This document shows positions 1 to 11,066 of a stretch of DNA of 64,000 bases, piece by piece. The position numbers and the translations under genes were made by a program. The number at the start of each line of letters is the position of its first letter. The stretch's first letter is position 1. This stretch comes from Parietaria judaica (lineage: Eukaryota > Streptophyta > Magnoliopsida > Rosales > Urticaceae). The DNA is taken from positions 19,524,001 through 19,588,000 of the forward strand of contig OX940864.1 of assembly GCA_954871525.1 (NCBI GenBank). The letters run 5' to 3'. The notes beneath the pieces were generated by a model. That model was not told the DNA's origin, did no database searches, and saw only the letters and a program-made list of their open reading frames with translations.

Positions 1-161
1 TAAGCGGCCTACGGGTCCCGTGGTTTTTTACTCCGTTTTGGGGGTTTTTCCACGCTAAAATTGTCTCGTGTTCGTGGTTGTGTTTCGATTATTATCGCCT
101 TCATATTTCAGCGGCTATTGGGAGATATTGAGATTCCGTTGCGTTGCGCTTTCTCCCAACA
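1..161 (+). repeat. Left LTR, last 161 bp
   Basis: It matches the last 161 bases of the right LTR (4719-4879) with three transitions and no gaps, and ends in CCCAACA. The missing first 488 bases lie before the window. Confidence 0.95.
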
Positions 162-164
162 AAA

Positions 165-177
165 TGGTATCAGAGCC
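165..177 (+). other. Primer binding site, initiator-Met tRNA type
   Basis: TGGTATCAGAGCC lies three bases after the LTR end. It is complementary to the 3' end of plant initiator methionine tRNA, the usual Copia minus-strand primer. Confidence 0.92.
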
Positions 178-198
178 GTGGTTTGATTTTGTGCGACT

Positions 199-3100
199 AT
201 GGAGGCGAACATGTCACGAATGGAGAGTTTGAACGGTTCCAATTACAATGTTTGGAAAGGAAAAATGGAGGACTTGCTCTTTGTCAAGCATTTCCACTTG
301 CCGGTTTTCTCTACCGAGAAACCCGAGGGAAAAAGTGATGAAGAATGGAATTTGTTGCATCGACAAGTTTGTGGGTACATTCGACAATGGGTGGAGGACA
401 ATGTTCGGAACCATGTGGTTAGTGAAACTCGTGCTAACATCCTTTGGAGGAAGCTTGAGGAGCTTTATGCACGGAAGACCGGGAATAACAAGATGTTCTT
501 GCTCAAGCAAATGATAGCCTTGAAGTATCATGACGGTACGCCAATAACCGATCACTTGAATAACTTCCAAGGAATTATGAACCAAATGGCGACGATGAAT
601 CTTAGATTGGATGATGAGATTCAAGGGTTGTGGCTTCTTGGTACTTTGCCGAACTCGTGGGAGACGTTTAGGATGTCGTTGTCTAATTCCGCTTCGGATG
701 GTATTATGTCGATGGATTTGGCAAAGAGTAGCATTTTGAATGAAGATATGAGAAGAAAGTCTCAAGGCTCCTCTTCACATTCCGATGTATTGGTTACCGA
801 GTCGAGGGGGAGAAATCATGCCCGGGGTTCAAATAACCGTGGTGCATCACGAGGAGCGTCGCGTGGAGGTTCAAATAGATGGGCTAATGTTGAGTGCCAT
901 CATTGTGGCTTGAAAGGCCACATTAGAAAGTATTGCCAGAAGTTGAGAAATGAAGGCACTGGAAAGAAGATGAACCACAACAACAACGATGTCAAGAAAG
1001 AAGGTAACAATAGTGAAAATGTTGCTATTGTTGATGATTTCTTTGTCGTTTGTGATGATTATGAAGAAAGTGTCAATTTATCTCGCGATGAGACGAGTTG
1101 GGTGGTTGATAGTGGTGCTTCTTCGCACGCGACTTCACGACGCGATATTTACTCCACTTATAAGGCCGGTGATTTTGGTATTGTCGGCATGGGGAACAAG
1201 GGATACTCAAAAGTGATTGGAATTGGAGATGTATGTGTTGAAACTAGTAATGGCACTTTTCTAGTTCTCAAAGATGTGAAGCATGTTCCGGACCTTCGGT
1301 TCAATCTCTTGTCGGTTTCAAAATTGGACGATGAAGGCTATGGCAACTCTTTCTTGGAAAATGAATGGAAGCTAAAGAAAGGCTCAATGGTGATTGCTAG
1401 AGGAAAAAGACGCTCCAATTTGTATGTTGCGCAATTTGGGAGTTCTAAATGCTATGTCAACACTTGCGAAGATGAAAGTTCTTCTGAACTATGGCACAAA
1501 CGTTTGGGTCATATGAGTGAGAAAGGTTTGGGAATCTTGGTGAAAAAGAATGCACTATTTGGAGTTTCCAACGCAAAGTTGAAGAGATGCTCGCATTGTT
1601 TGGCGGGAAAGCAAAGGCGCGTATCGTTTCGGTCTTTTGAACCAAAGAGAAAGTCACAAGTGTTAGACTTGGTACATTCCGATGTTTGTGGGCCGATGAA
1701 GACACGGTCCCTTGGCGGTGCTTATTACTTTGTGACTTTTATCGACGATTACTCTCGGAAAGTTTGGGCTTACACCTTGAAGACAAAAGATCAAGTGTTA
1801 GATACCTTCAAGTCGTTTCAAGCGTCGGTTGAACGAGAAACGGGGAAAAAGCTCAAGTGTATCCGAACGGATAACGGGGGAGAATACATCGGTCCTTTCG
1901 ATGAATATTGCCGAGAGCAAGGTATACGTCACCAAAAGTCTCCTCCGAAGACACCGCAATTGAATGGGTTGGCCGAAAGAATTAATAGAACTTTGGTTGA
2001 AAGAATGAGATGTTTGCTTTCTCAATCAATGTTGCCGAAGTACTTTTGGGGAGAAGCATTGAGTACGGTTGTACATGTGCTAAATCTCACACCTTGTGTG
2101 CCTTTGAAGTTTGATGTTCCGAGCCGTGTTTGGAGTGGTAAAGATGTCACGTACGACCATCTTCGAGTGTTTGGGTGCATGGCGTATGTGCACGTTCCGA
2201 AGGATGAGAGGTCGAAGTTGGATGACAAGACCAAGAAATGTATATTCGTTGGTTATGGGCTCGATGAGTTTGGATATCGTTTCTTTGATCCGGTTTCAAG
2301 AAAGCTTGTTCGTAGTCGTGATGTTGTATTCATGGAAGATTACACCATTGAAGATATCAACAAAGTTGAGAAAGAAATTCCAACCTTTGAAGACGAAGAA
2401 TTAGTTGATGGGGAACCAACTAATCTTGCTCCCACCCTGACCGTTGTCGAAGATGTGCAAATTGAAAATCACGGTATGGATTTACATGTTAATCATTTAA
2501 ATCCTAATGATTTTGTTGATGTTGAAAATGAGGTTGGCCATGAAGATGAAAGTGAGCAACCTTTTAATGAGTTGAGGCGGTCCACTCGTGTTAGACATCC
2601 TTCAGTTCGATACCCCTCGAACGAATATGTCTTTCTCACCGATGACGGAGAACCCGAAAGCTTTGAAGAAGCTTTGGATGACGAAAACAAAAAGGAGTGG
2701 ATGGATGCCATGGAAGATTAGATGCAATCGCTTCGTGAGAATAACACTTTTGAATTGGTGAAGTTACCAAAGGGTAAAAAGGTGTTAAAGAATCGATGGA
2801 TTTATCGTGTGAAGCAAGACGAAAGCACTTTGCAAAAACGGTTCAAGGCTCGCTTGGTGGTAAAGGGCTTTAGTCAAAGAAAAGGCATTGACTTTAGCGA
2901 GATTTTTGCTTCTGTGGTGAAGATGCAATCCATTCGGGTAGTGCTTGGGCTAGCCGCTAGCCTTGATTTGGAAGTTGAGCAAATGGACGTGAAGACGGCT
3001 TTTCTTCACGGTGATTTACATGAAGAGATTTACATGGAGCAACCGGAGGGTTTTCGAGAAAATGGTAAAGAAGACTATGTTTGCAAATTGGTAAAGAGTC

Positions 3101-4215
3101 TTTACGGCTTGAAACAAGCACCGCGACAATGGTACAAAAAGTTTAACTCGGTGATGGTTAAACATGGCTACAATATGACAAATGCCGATCATTGTGTGTT
3201 TGTGCGCAATTTCTCCGATGGTGATTTCATTATCCTTTTGCTCTATGTTGACGATATGCTTATTGTCGGAAAGAACATTGCTCGGATTGAAGAGTTGAAG
3301 AAGACTTTGAGTGAGTCTTTTGCGATGAAGGATTTGGGACAAGCGAAAAAGATCCTTGGAATTGAGATTTTTCGTCATCAAGAGGCGAAGAAGTTGTACT
3401 TGTCTCAAGAATCATACATCGAGAAAGTTCTTCGACGTTTCAAGATGGATGAAGCAAAAGCGGTGAGCATTCCGCTTGCTTCTCATTTCAAGCTTAGCCA
3501 CCAACAATGTCCATCTACCGATGATGAAAAGTCAAGTATGAAGAACGTTCCATACTCGTCGGCGGTTGGTAGTTTGATGTACGCCATGGTTTGTACGAGG
3601 CCGGATATTGCCCACGCCGTGGGAATGGTGAGTCGTTATCTCTCAAATCCGGGAAGACATCATTGGGAGGCCGTGAAGTGGGTTATGAGATATCTCCGGG
3701 GGACTTCAAATTTGAGACTAGCTTTGGGATGCGAGAAGCCTACGTTAGTTGGTTATACGGATTCGGATCTAGCCGGAAGCTTGGATGATCGAAAATCTAC
3801 TTCGGGGCATATGGTGACTTTTGCCGGGGGAGCCGTGGCATGGCAATCGAAGTTGCAAAAGTTTGTTGCACTCTCTACTACCGAGGCCGAGTTCATTGCC
3901 GCCGTTGAAGCGGCGAAAGATTTGTTGTGGTTGAGGAAATTTACAATGGAGCTTGGAGTCAAACAAGAAAAATATGTCTTGTTTTGTGATAATCAAAGCG
4001 CTATTCATTTAGCGAAGAACTCCTCGTTTCACTCAAGGTCGAAACACATTGATGTTCGTTATCATTGGATCCGTGACGCATTGGATTCTAAGTTGATGGA
4101 GCTCGAGAAGATTCACACCGATGACAATGGTTCCGATATGTTGACAAAGGTTTTGCCGAGAGGGAAGTTTGAGTTTTGTCGCTCGGTTGCCGGGTTGACA
4201 TTGCCCTCCAACTAG
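199..4215 (+). pseudogene. Copia gag-pol polyprotein gene with one nonsense codon
   Basis: Two open stretches, 199-2721 and 2722-4215, lie in the same frame and are separated only by TAG at 2719-2721, which is directly followed by ATG. Domains in order: Copia gag; CCHC zinc knuckle (near residue 233, [14 protein letters not shown]); aspartic protease DSGA (near 304); gag-pre-integrase; integrase core with D at about 499, D in DNGGEY at about 559 and E at about 594; reverse transcriptase with YVDD near nt 3244; and RNase H with TDSDLAGS near nt 3757. The stop falls between integrase and reverse transcriptase, so this copy should not make reverse transcriptase without readthrough, although its protein domains look preserved. 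It may move in trans if relatives are active. No other frameshift is visible. Confidence 0.95.
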
Positions 4216-4230
4216 TCGGTCGGGGGAGTT
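4215..4230 (+). other. Polypurine tract region of the Copia element
   Basis: The G-rich run GTCGGTCGGGGGAGTT sits directly before the right LTR, where plus-strand priming takes place in LTR retrotransposons. Confidence 0.75.
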
Positions 4231-4879
4231 TGTTGGGTATCCCTCCTATTTGGAGGCCCAACAATGTGGGTTATTTTTGACCCATTGATTCATGTACCCG
4301 GCCCATGAAGCCTAGGTCATAAATGACTTAGATGAGATGAAGAAATAGAGGTGTGAATGAGAGAGACAAAACAAGAGAAAGAGAGAAAGAGAGCAAATTC
4401 GCGGTTTCCGCCCAGTTTCGTCGACCCTGAGGAAAATCGTCATTGCGCACTCGTTCACCGTTGGATCGTCGTTATTTTTGGACAGAGCGTTCCTAAGACA
4501 TAGAGGTACGTTCTGAACGGATGTGGTTTGGATGTTTCTAGGTCGGTCTGAAGAGTGGAAACCAGAGGCTGTTTTGTGAGAACGTTTTTCACAAATTCTT
4601 CTCTTGCTTGTTTGTTGTAATCCGAGATTGGTGTTCGATCTTGATGATGATGATGTATGCCTCTAGTTTTATCTAGGGAAGAATTCATTTGTACCTCACT
4701 CTTGATTATAGTGGATTTTAAGCAGCCTACGGGTCCCGTGGTTTTTTACTCTGTTTTGGGGGTTTTTCCACGCTAAAATTGTCTCGTGTTCGTGGTTGTG
4801 TTTCGATTATTATCGCCTTCATATTTCAGCGACTATTGGGAGATATTGAGATTCCGTTGCGTTGCGCTTTCTCCCAACA
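4231..4879 (+). repeat. Right LTR, complete (649 bp)
   Basis: It starts TGTTGGG and ends CCCAACA, a perfect 7-bp terminal inverted repeat with TG...CA ends. The last 161 bases match the left LTR. Flanking DNA at 4880 is an AT dinucleotide run. Confidence 0.95.
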
Positions 4880-6976
4880 ATATATATATGTATTGTTGTA
4901 TGTATTGGAAATGTATTATTTAAATGGTTCACGAGGGAAGGTGACGATGACCAAACAAAAGTTTAGGTACACGCACTGAGAAGTGAGAAACCAATATTGG
5001 GACAAACATGTACACATGTTCTTCAGCTTCGCTTCATGTTAGGACCATCTATTCTATTGTATTACCTTCATGCAAGGCAAGTAAAAATAAAATCATATTT
5101 TTTTTATATATACTTTTCATTCAATTTTTTTTAAAAATATACCATTTATATTTAAAAACAACTAAAACGAACCATCAAATTTATACACTTCGATCATTTT
5201 GAATTTTTTTTAAATGGGGGTGACACTATTTGCTAAGGTTATAATGCACTATCGCATTACAAGATATATTCAATGTAAAAACAAGTGATATTATTAAAAA
5301 AATTGAACAAATGGTAGTAGTATTATTGCAAAATATAATTCGAGGATATATTTTGACTTTTTTTTTTAAACAGAGAGTTCGTAAAAGTATATGATATAAA
5401 GTAGAAAAAGAAAATTGTATACATACACTATATATATGTGATAATAGTATTGGAGGATCTCTGGAGTTGGAATCGTTCTTCATGTGATAAAATAAAAACC
5501 TTTTTTATGATGATTTATTCTCAAAGGTGTATAAAGCAGATTAATTAGCATTTAATAATGTCTCTTTTTGCATTTATTTTTATTTTTTGAGTTTGTGATT
5601 CGGAGTATCAATCACATTATCACTTCCATCACTTGTCTCTTTTTAATCAAGCTAGGTACGCTGTGACGGTCGACCTCTTTATTATTTTTATTATAAATTT
5701 ATAATAATTAGGATTATTTTATGTCTATTTTTGTCAAAATGAAGTGTTGTTATATGGTTGTTTGGTCCTACCATTGAAATGATAAGGACCTTTTGGTCTT
5801 CAGTCAACAGTCCACACCTAACTATTGCAAATTGCAAAATTAATTAAAGTTGAGAAAGCATGTTTTAAACTAAACAATCCCTAATCATCACTTAAGAAGA
5901 TAATACTTTCTATACATGCATGACTAGTACAATCTCTAAACGTGTCTCGAAATCGATTGGTTGATGTGGAGTTAGTTATTTAACCATTTAATGCAAGTCA
6001 ACTAGTTTGACACGAAAGATAATTACGATCTTACGGCTATGATCAATCGATAATTTATGCTATAACTGTGATAAGTTACGATAATGAGTCATTATGACTT
6101 ATGAGAGATACTAAGATAAATACTAAAAAAAGCCTTCGCTCCATTGTCTATTGCGTGATTACGAGAGAGAGATTGCGAAGCGAGTGTCGAAGTAACAAAA
6201 ATTTCTCTGTATATTACTTTATTTTTATTATTTTTATAATTACATTGAAATGAAATTTCAAGACAATTTTAAATTAAAACTTGTAATAAATTACACCTAC
6301 GTGTTGATTTTTTTTTTCTTCGAAAAAAGGGAAATGACCGAGAGATAAAAAAATATGTAATTAAGAAAATGAACTACTTTTATTTATTATTAAATATGAA
6401 TTATATTACATATTTTATTGACAATATATAGTCTCACGAGTTAAGAGGTACTATTCTCGAGATGGCATCTAATCAGATTTTGGATAATAATCCTCTAAAT
6501 AGTAAATATAATGCTAAGAATAAAGAAATAGAGGAGTTTATTTTTAAATGACAACTTGAAAGAATTTGCACACATGAGTAGGAATTTTTTATCTTCTGAA
6601 AAAAAGAAATTGTCTCCTCTCTAGACAAGTGAGAATAGATTAACTCTTTGAAGTGAAAATAAAAATAGTATTAAATGTGAAGGTGTTATACAGTGTATAT
6701 AATATAATAATGCATAAGAAGCAGTGTGTCTGTGTGAGGTTGGACATGTGATGGGCTTTAAGAGTGCATGTAAGTGAGGCCAAGGGAATATTTCTATTCA
6801 TTTCACTTTTCTTTTTCTTTTTTCTTTTTATTATTTTGTGTATAAATCAATAAATAAATGATGAATTAAATGATGTTTGGTTTTTGGCCAACATTTGAAA
6901 GGTTTATGGCCAATTATTATTCCACAGAAACGTCACATATCAACTCCATTGGACAGTGGGCCCATAAAGAGTGTAT
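4880..6976. other. AT-rich intergenic DNA, no gene seen
   Basis: Only short chance open frames occur. There is no splice-supported coding block, RNA gene or clear transposon end. Confidence 0.6.
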
Positions 6977-7325
6977 CACAAACGATAAAAAACTCAGAAA
7001 TAGTCTTTTCAGAAAACGACAATATACTACAAACGACAACATGGCTTGAAACGGGTCTTTTCAACAAAGGACATATACTTTAAAACGACAAAAATACCAT
7101 AAACGAGTCTTTTCAGAAAACGACACTATGTTAAAAACAACAAAAAATACTACAAGCGAGTCTTTTCAGAAAACGACAATATGGCTAGAAACGAGTCTTT
7201 TTCGAAAAAGCCAGTTACTTTAAAAAACGATAAGAATATTAGAAACGAGCCTTTTCAGTGAACGACAGTATTTTACAACGATAATACGACTAAAACGACT
7301 CTTTTCATAAAACGACAACTACTTC
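6977..7325. repeat. Degenerate tandem repeat with AAACGACA and GAGTCTTTTCAG blocks
   Basis: About five to six imperfect copies of a roughly 60-bp unit alternate an aaaacgacaatat-like block with an aaacgagtcttttcag-like block. Copies drift in both sequence and length. No coding potential is seen. Confidence 0.75.
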
Positions 7326-7563
7326 CAGTTGTGAGGCCACTTGATGGACAATGGAGGCAACCACACCCACTTGTCGGTCCAATCTTGTCTTCGAAAGATC
7401 GAGACTTATTTTTCTATAGACAATTCTAACTTCATATTTCTGTACATATTTTTAGACTTTGCATCTACGTTTCCTCATTTTTAAGAGTATCCTTGCATGT
7501 GAAGCGTTATTCTTTGAGAATAAATGACCAAATTCCCAAACAAATGATAAATAAAAAAAAGTA

Positions 7564-8239
7564 AAAATAGCGGCGAAAAACCTTAACTCTGTATATTTGT
7601 TACAACTAAGTCTCTATACTCAAATTTTGGTGGCAAAAGTTCCTACCATTAGAGTCTTGTTGCACATCAGTCCTCATGTCGTTATCATATTGTTAAGTGC
7701 CACGCTGGCTATATATGTGTCATCCATGTCACAAAAAAAAATTAAGGTAAAAGTGCCAAAAGTAAAAAATACTAAAAAAATTATAAATCGTTAAATTCAC
7801 ATAACGCGGTGAAATTAAGCCACGTTTTTTTTATGGATCCACCATTGTAAACTATAGATCCAATTCCAACGTTAATTACAGAATTTCAAGAAAGAAAATG
7901 AAAATATATGTAAACGACAAAATTAAATCGCAAAGAAATAAGAAAACGACAAGAATTTTCAAAATGGCGGATCCATTAAAAATGTGGCTTAATTTCACTA
8001 TGATATGTGGATTTAACGGTATAGATTTTTTTTTAATTTTTACTTTTAGTACTTCTGCCTTAAATTTTTGGTGACATGGATGACAAGTATGCAGCCAATG
8101 TGGCACTTAACGATATGATAACGACATAAGGACTAATGTGGAACAGGATTCTAACCGTAGAGACTTTTACCACAAAAATTTAAGTACAGGGACTTAATTG
8201 CAACAAATATGCAGAGTCAGGGACTTTCGCCGCTATTTT
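7564..8239. mobile_element. Non-autonomous Mutator-like foldback element, about 676 bp
   Basis: The left arm (7564 to about 7857) and right arm (about 7965-8239) are imperfect reverse complements, with outer ends AAAATAGCGGCGAAA and TTTCGCCGCTATTTT. A spacer of about 100 bp separates them. The GCGGC core near the ends resembles other elements here that have 9-bp target duplications. No clean target duplication was found for this copy, so Mutator-like status is inferred from the ends. Confidence 0.7.
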
Positions 8240-9257
8240 CTCTAAAAAATTTGAGGAAGAAGGAGCATCTTCAATTTGAAATATGCTACCACCTCGAAGA
8301 TAACCCCGCAGATTCGGAACATGCAAAAGGAATGAGTCAGGCACCTTTTGCCAGAGGCCTGGAAAAATGGGTTGATTGGACTCCAGAGAGCATCGAAACT
8401 TAGCCTATAAAAGGGGAGAAGAAGAGGAGGAAAAGGAGGTAGAAAATGATATAGGAAGAACACTGCTATCAATTAGCACCTAAGTTGTAAAAAAAGAGAA
8501 AGACCGAATCTCATATATAAGAACAAGAGGAAGACCTTTTGTGATTGTGGAGTGTACGAAACACGCTCAACATGAACTAAAAAAATTATTTTAACGTGCT
8601 TAATATTTTATACTGTTCAATTTTAAGTGTTTTACTCTCTTTATAAATTAATTTGTAATTCTTAAAAACAATCTAAACACGTTTGGACTATAGTGCTTTT
8701 GTAGCTGTTTTTTTAATCAATATTAAAATTAATTGTTTGAGCATATTTAATTGTTACGGTAGAAGTAACAAATTTTTTGAAAATAATTATGATGGTTCCA
8801 ACTGGCAAGATGTTTAAAAAATATTGAAGCTGTTTTTAGATTGATATGTGATTTGTTTGCATGATATTTTCTTTTTGTGTTTGCATTTTATAATAATAAT
8901 AATTGTTTAATATATTTTTTATATATTATTCTTTTTTTGAAAATTGTCATTAAATAATCATATGATTATTACTGATTATTATTATTAAACATATTAAGCA
9001 ATTTCGTTCCACCCGTGAACCGGATCAGAGGCGGAGCTCGAGTGAACCATGAACGGTGATTTTTTTTTTCTTTATTTATTTCGTTTGACCCACTTTTCTA
9101 AAATGAATAATTACATTTAATAATAATAACTAATAATGAATATTTAAATTTAAATTTAAATATTTATTATATTATTGAAAAATAATTTAATTTTTTTAAA
9201 AACTAAAAAGTTTTTTAAAAATGAAAATATATATTTTTTAAATTATTTATAAAGTAA
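8240..9257. other. Intergenic, possible decayed LTR promoter piece
   Basis: TATAAAAG at 8406-8413, followed by purine-rich DNA, could be a promoter left from an LTR. The remainder is AT-rich with no coding block. Confidence 0.35.
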
Positions 9258-9448
9258 TAATTATGTGGCATGCCACGTGGTGGTCAAGTTCTATGTGGCA
9301 TGCCACGTGGCAAAGGCTAATAGTCACATGGACAAATTTCCTCGGTCAACTCTTAAATGTCGAGTTTAGGTACTTTTGTCGTCATTTACGGAGGTTGGGT
9401 ACACGGGAGAGAATTTGACCAAAATTTGGGTCTTTTCGCCGCAATTAA
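9258..9448. mobile_element. Orphan terminal arm of a Mutator-like element
   Basis: Paired copies of GCATGCCACGTGG lead into a stretch ending cgccgcaattaaccct. Content and order match the right arm of the foldback element at 51148-52662. No matching left arm is nearby, so this is a broken copy. Confidence 0.6.
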
Positions 9449-10306
9449 CCCTATATTAAATGATTATTTGTCAATATTATTAGCACAGAAATACGATAAC
9501 AAACCTATACATAACCGAGAAAATTCACGGCACCCGACAACACATTAACACGACAATTATGACAACAGAAATAAGTTCCCATAAATTAGCTTAATATTAT
9601 ATCGATCATCAAGCAAATAAGCACTAATGATATTTTATAATTACCTTTAACTAATGGGTTACACCTCGCGGTGGCCGAAGATATGACTAATATATTTGTG
9701 CAGAAACATTGACAAATATATTTTTAAGATACATGCTCTAATCAAAAGGCTTACATTCATATCAAACTCAACAACTGTTGTTGCTTAATTATAATTTATA
9801 ATAATAGTCAAATATATACTTCAAATTTTAGATGCTTTAACATAAGACGCAAAATTGTAAACCTTTAGCGTATTTATTAACTTCGAATATCTTAAGATAA
9901 CCACTAGTAAAGTATCTTTCCTAGTGAAAGAAATCCCAATAGAATAGGCAAATCAATTTAAACCTTTTTTCGGCCTACTTTTTTATTTTTCGAAATTTCA
10001 TAAACCGGGCACAACCCCAGTCTCTTTGAGAACTCTAGTTTAAAAAAAAAGAAAAAAAAAAGTAAACTTCCTACATCAGGGAACGATTTTGTTTTCTTCT
10101 TCATTTTATCGATTAAATCTTGATTAGGTCACACATCAAATTCTAGCTCTCAATCAGTCAAAACCTAAACTTTAGACATGGGTGATCGATGTATTTAATC
10201 AAAAGATTTAAAGTTCTTAATGGGAATCTGTTAGAAATAAGTTCTTAATGAAAACCAATTTGATAGTTTTTACTTACTAAATTCTACTGGTAAAAAGTGA
10301 AAAGTA
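9449..10306. other. AT-rich intergenic DNA, nothing recognised
   Basis: No open frame of note, repeat or RNA gene was seen on either strand. Confidence 0.55.
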
Positions 10307-10927
10307 AATACTCATGCTTGCAAATCACTCTACCACGCTCAAAGAAATTTTAGTGGAAATAGACAGAGCTACAATATAATATTAGGTATTTTCACTATCA
10401 ATAAAAAAACTTAGATATTGAAATTCTACAAATCGAATAACATATACTTATGCGGCAAATAACTTATTTATATGGGATATCATGTGGCATGACACATGCC
10501 ATGCCACAGACATAAGCAAAAAAAAAAAAAAAAACAGATAAGAGTTACAAAAAAACCAAGGGGTTAATTTTGTGCAATAAACCCAACTTTTTTACGGTCA
10601 AACTTCTCGATGCTCACTATTTTGATTATCATTAGCCAAATTCAACTTTACCTGAACTTTGGATGTACTATTAGCCAAATTCCTTCTCTCTCTCGGAAAT
10701 GACATGTATCAAAACTATGTTAAATCAATTGAAAAACTGCACAAAATATCATAGAAAAAGAAAATAATGGATATTGAGAACTTCGTATGAAAATAACTAA
10801 CATTAGAAACTTCAACTGTGAGCAAAAAAAGGTTTTATGTTGCCCAAAACTAAAAGCATTGGGTAATTATGCCGCCATTAAATCAAAATATAATATTAGG
10901 TATTTTTTATTTGCAAGCATGAGTATT
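10307..10927. repeat. Compound repeat: 19-bp inverted pair around a 20-bp direct pair
   Basis: AATACTCATGCTTGCAAAT at 10307-10325 recurs inverted at 10909-10927. AATATAATATTAGGTATTTT at 10373-10392 recurs directly at 10887-10906. The inside segment has a possible Mutator-like end (gccgccatt) near 10880. The direct pair could be an insertion duplication, but no known element was matched. Confidence 0.5.
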
Positions 10928-11066
10928 CTCGGCGGTCGCCGAACTATATCCCAAAACGGCTAAATAATAATTATAATAGCTACATATTATATGGAAGGAA
11001 ATCAGTGTTAATTCTACATAATACAAAAGCAAGCGTATTGCTGTCTATAAATTACAATTTAAGTAG

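Larger units (their letters stand above)
1..4879 (+). mobile_element. Ty1-Copia LTR retrotransposon, left LTR cut by window edge
   Basis: The order is partial left LTR, primer binding site, one long gag-pol frame, polypurine tract and full right LTR. Integrase lies before reverse transcriptase, which is the Copia order. The 161 shared LTR bases differ at only three sites, all transitions, so the insertion is young on an evolutionary scale. The target-site duplication cannot be checked because the left end lies outside the window. The only coding lesion seen is one in-frame TAG. Confidence 0.96.

Noticed and set aside
7597..8106. Open frames inside the inverted repeat at 7564-8239
   Set aside because: They mirror each other across the two arms, as palindromic DNA does, and match no family.
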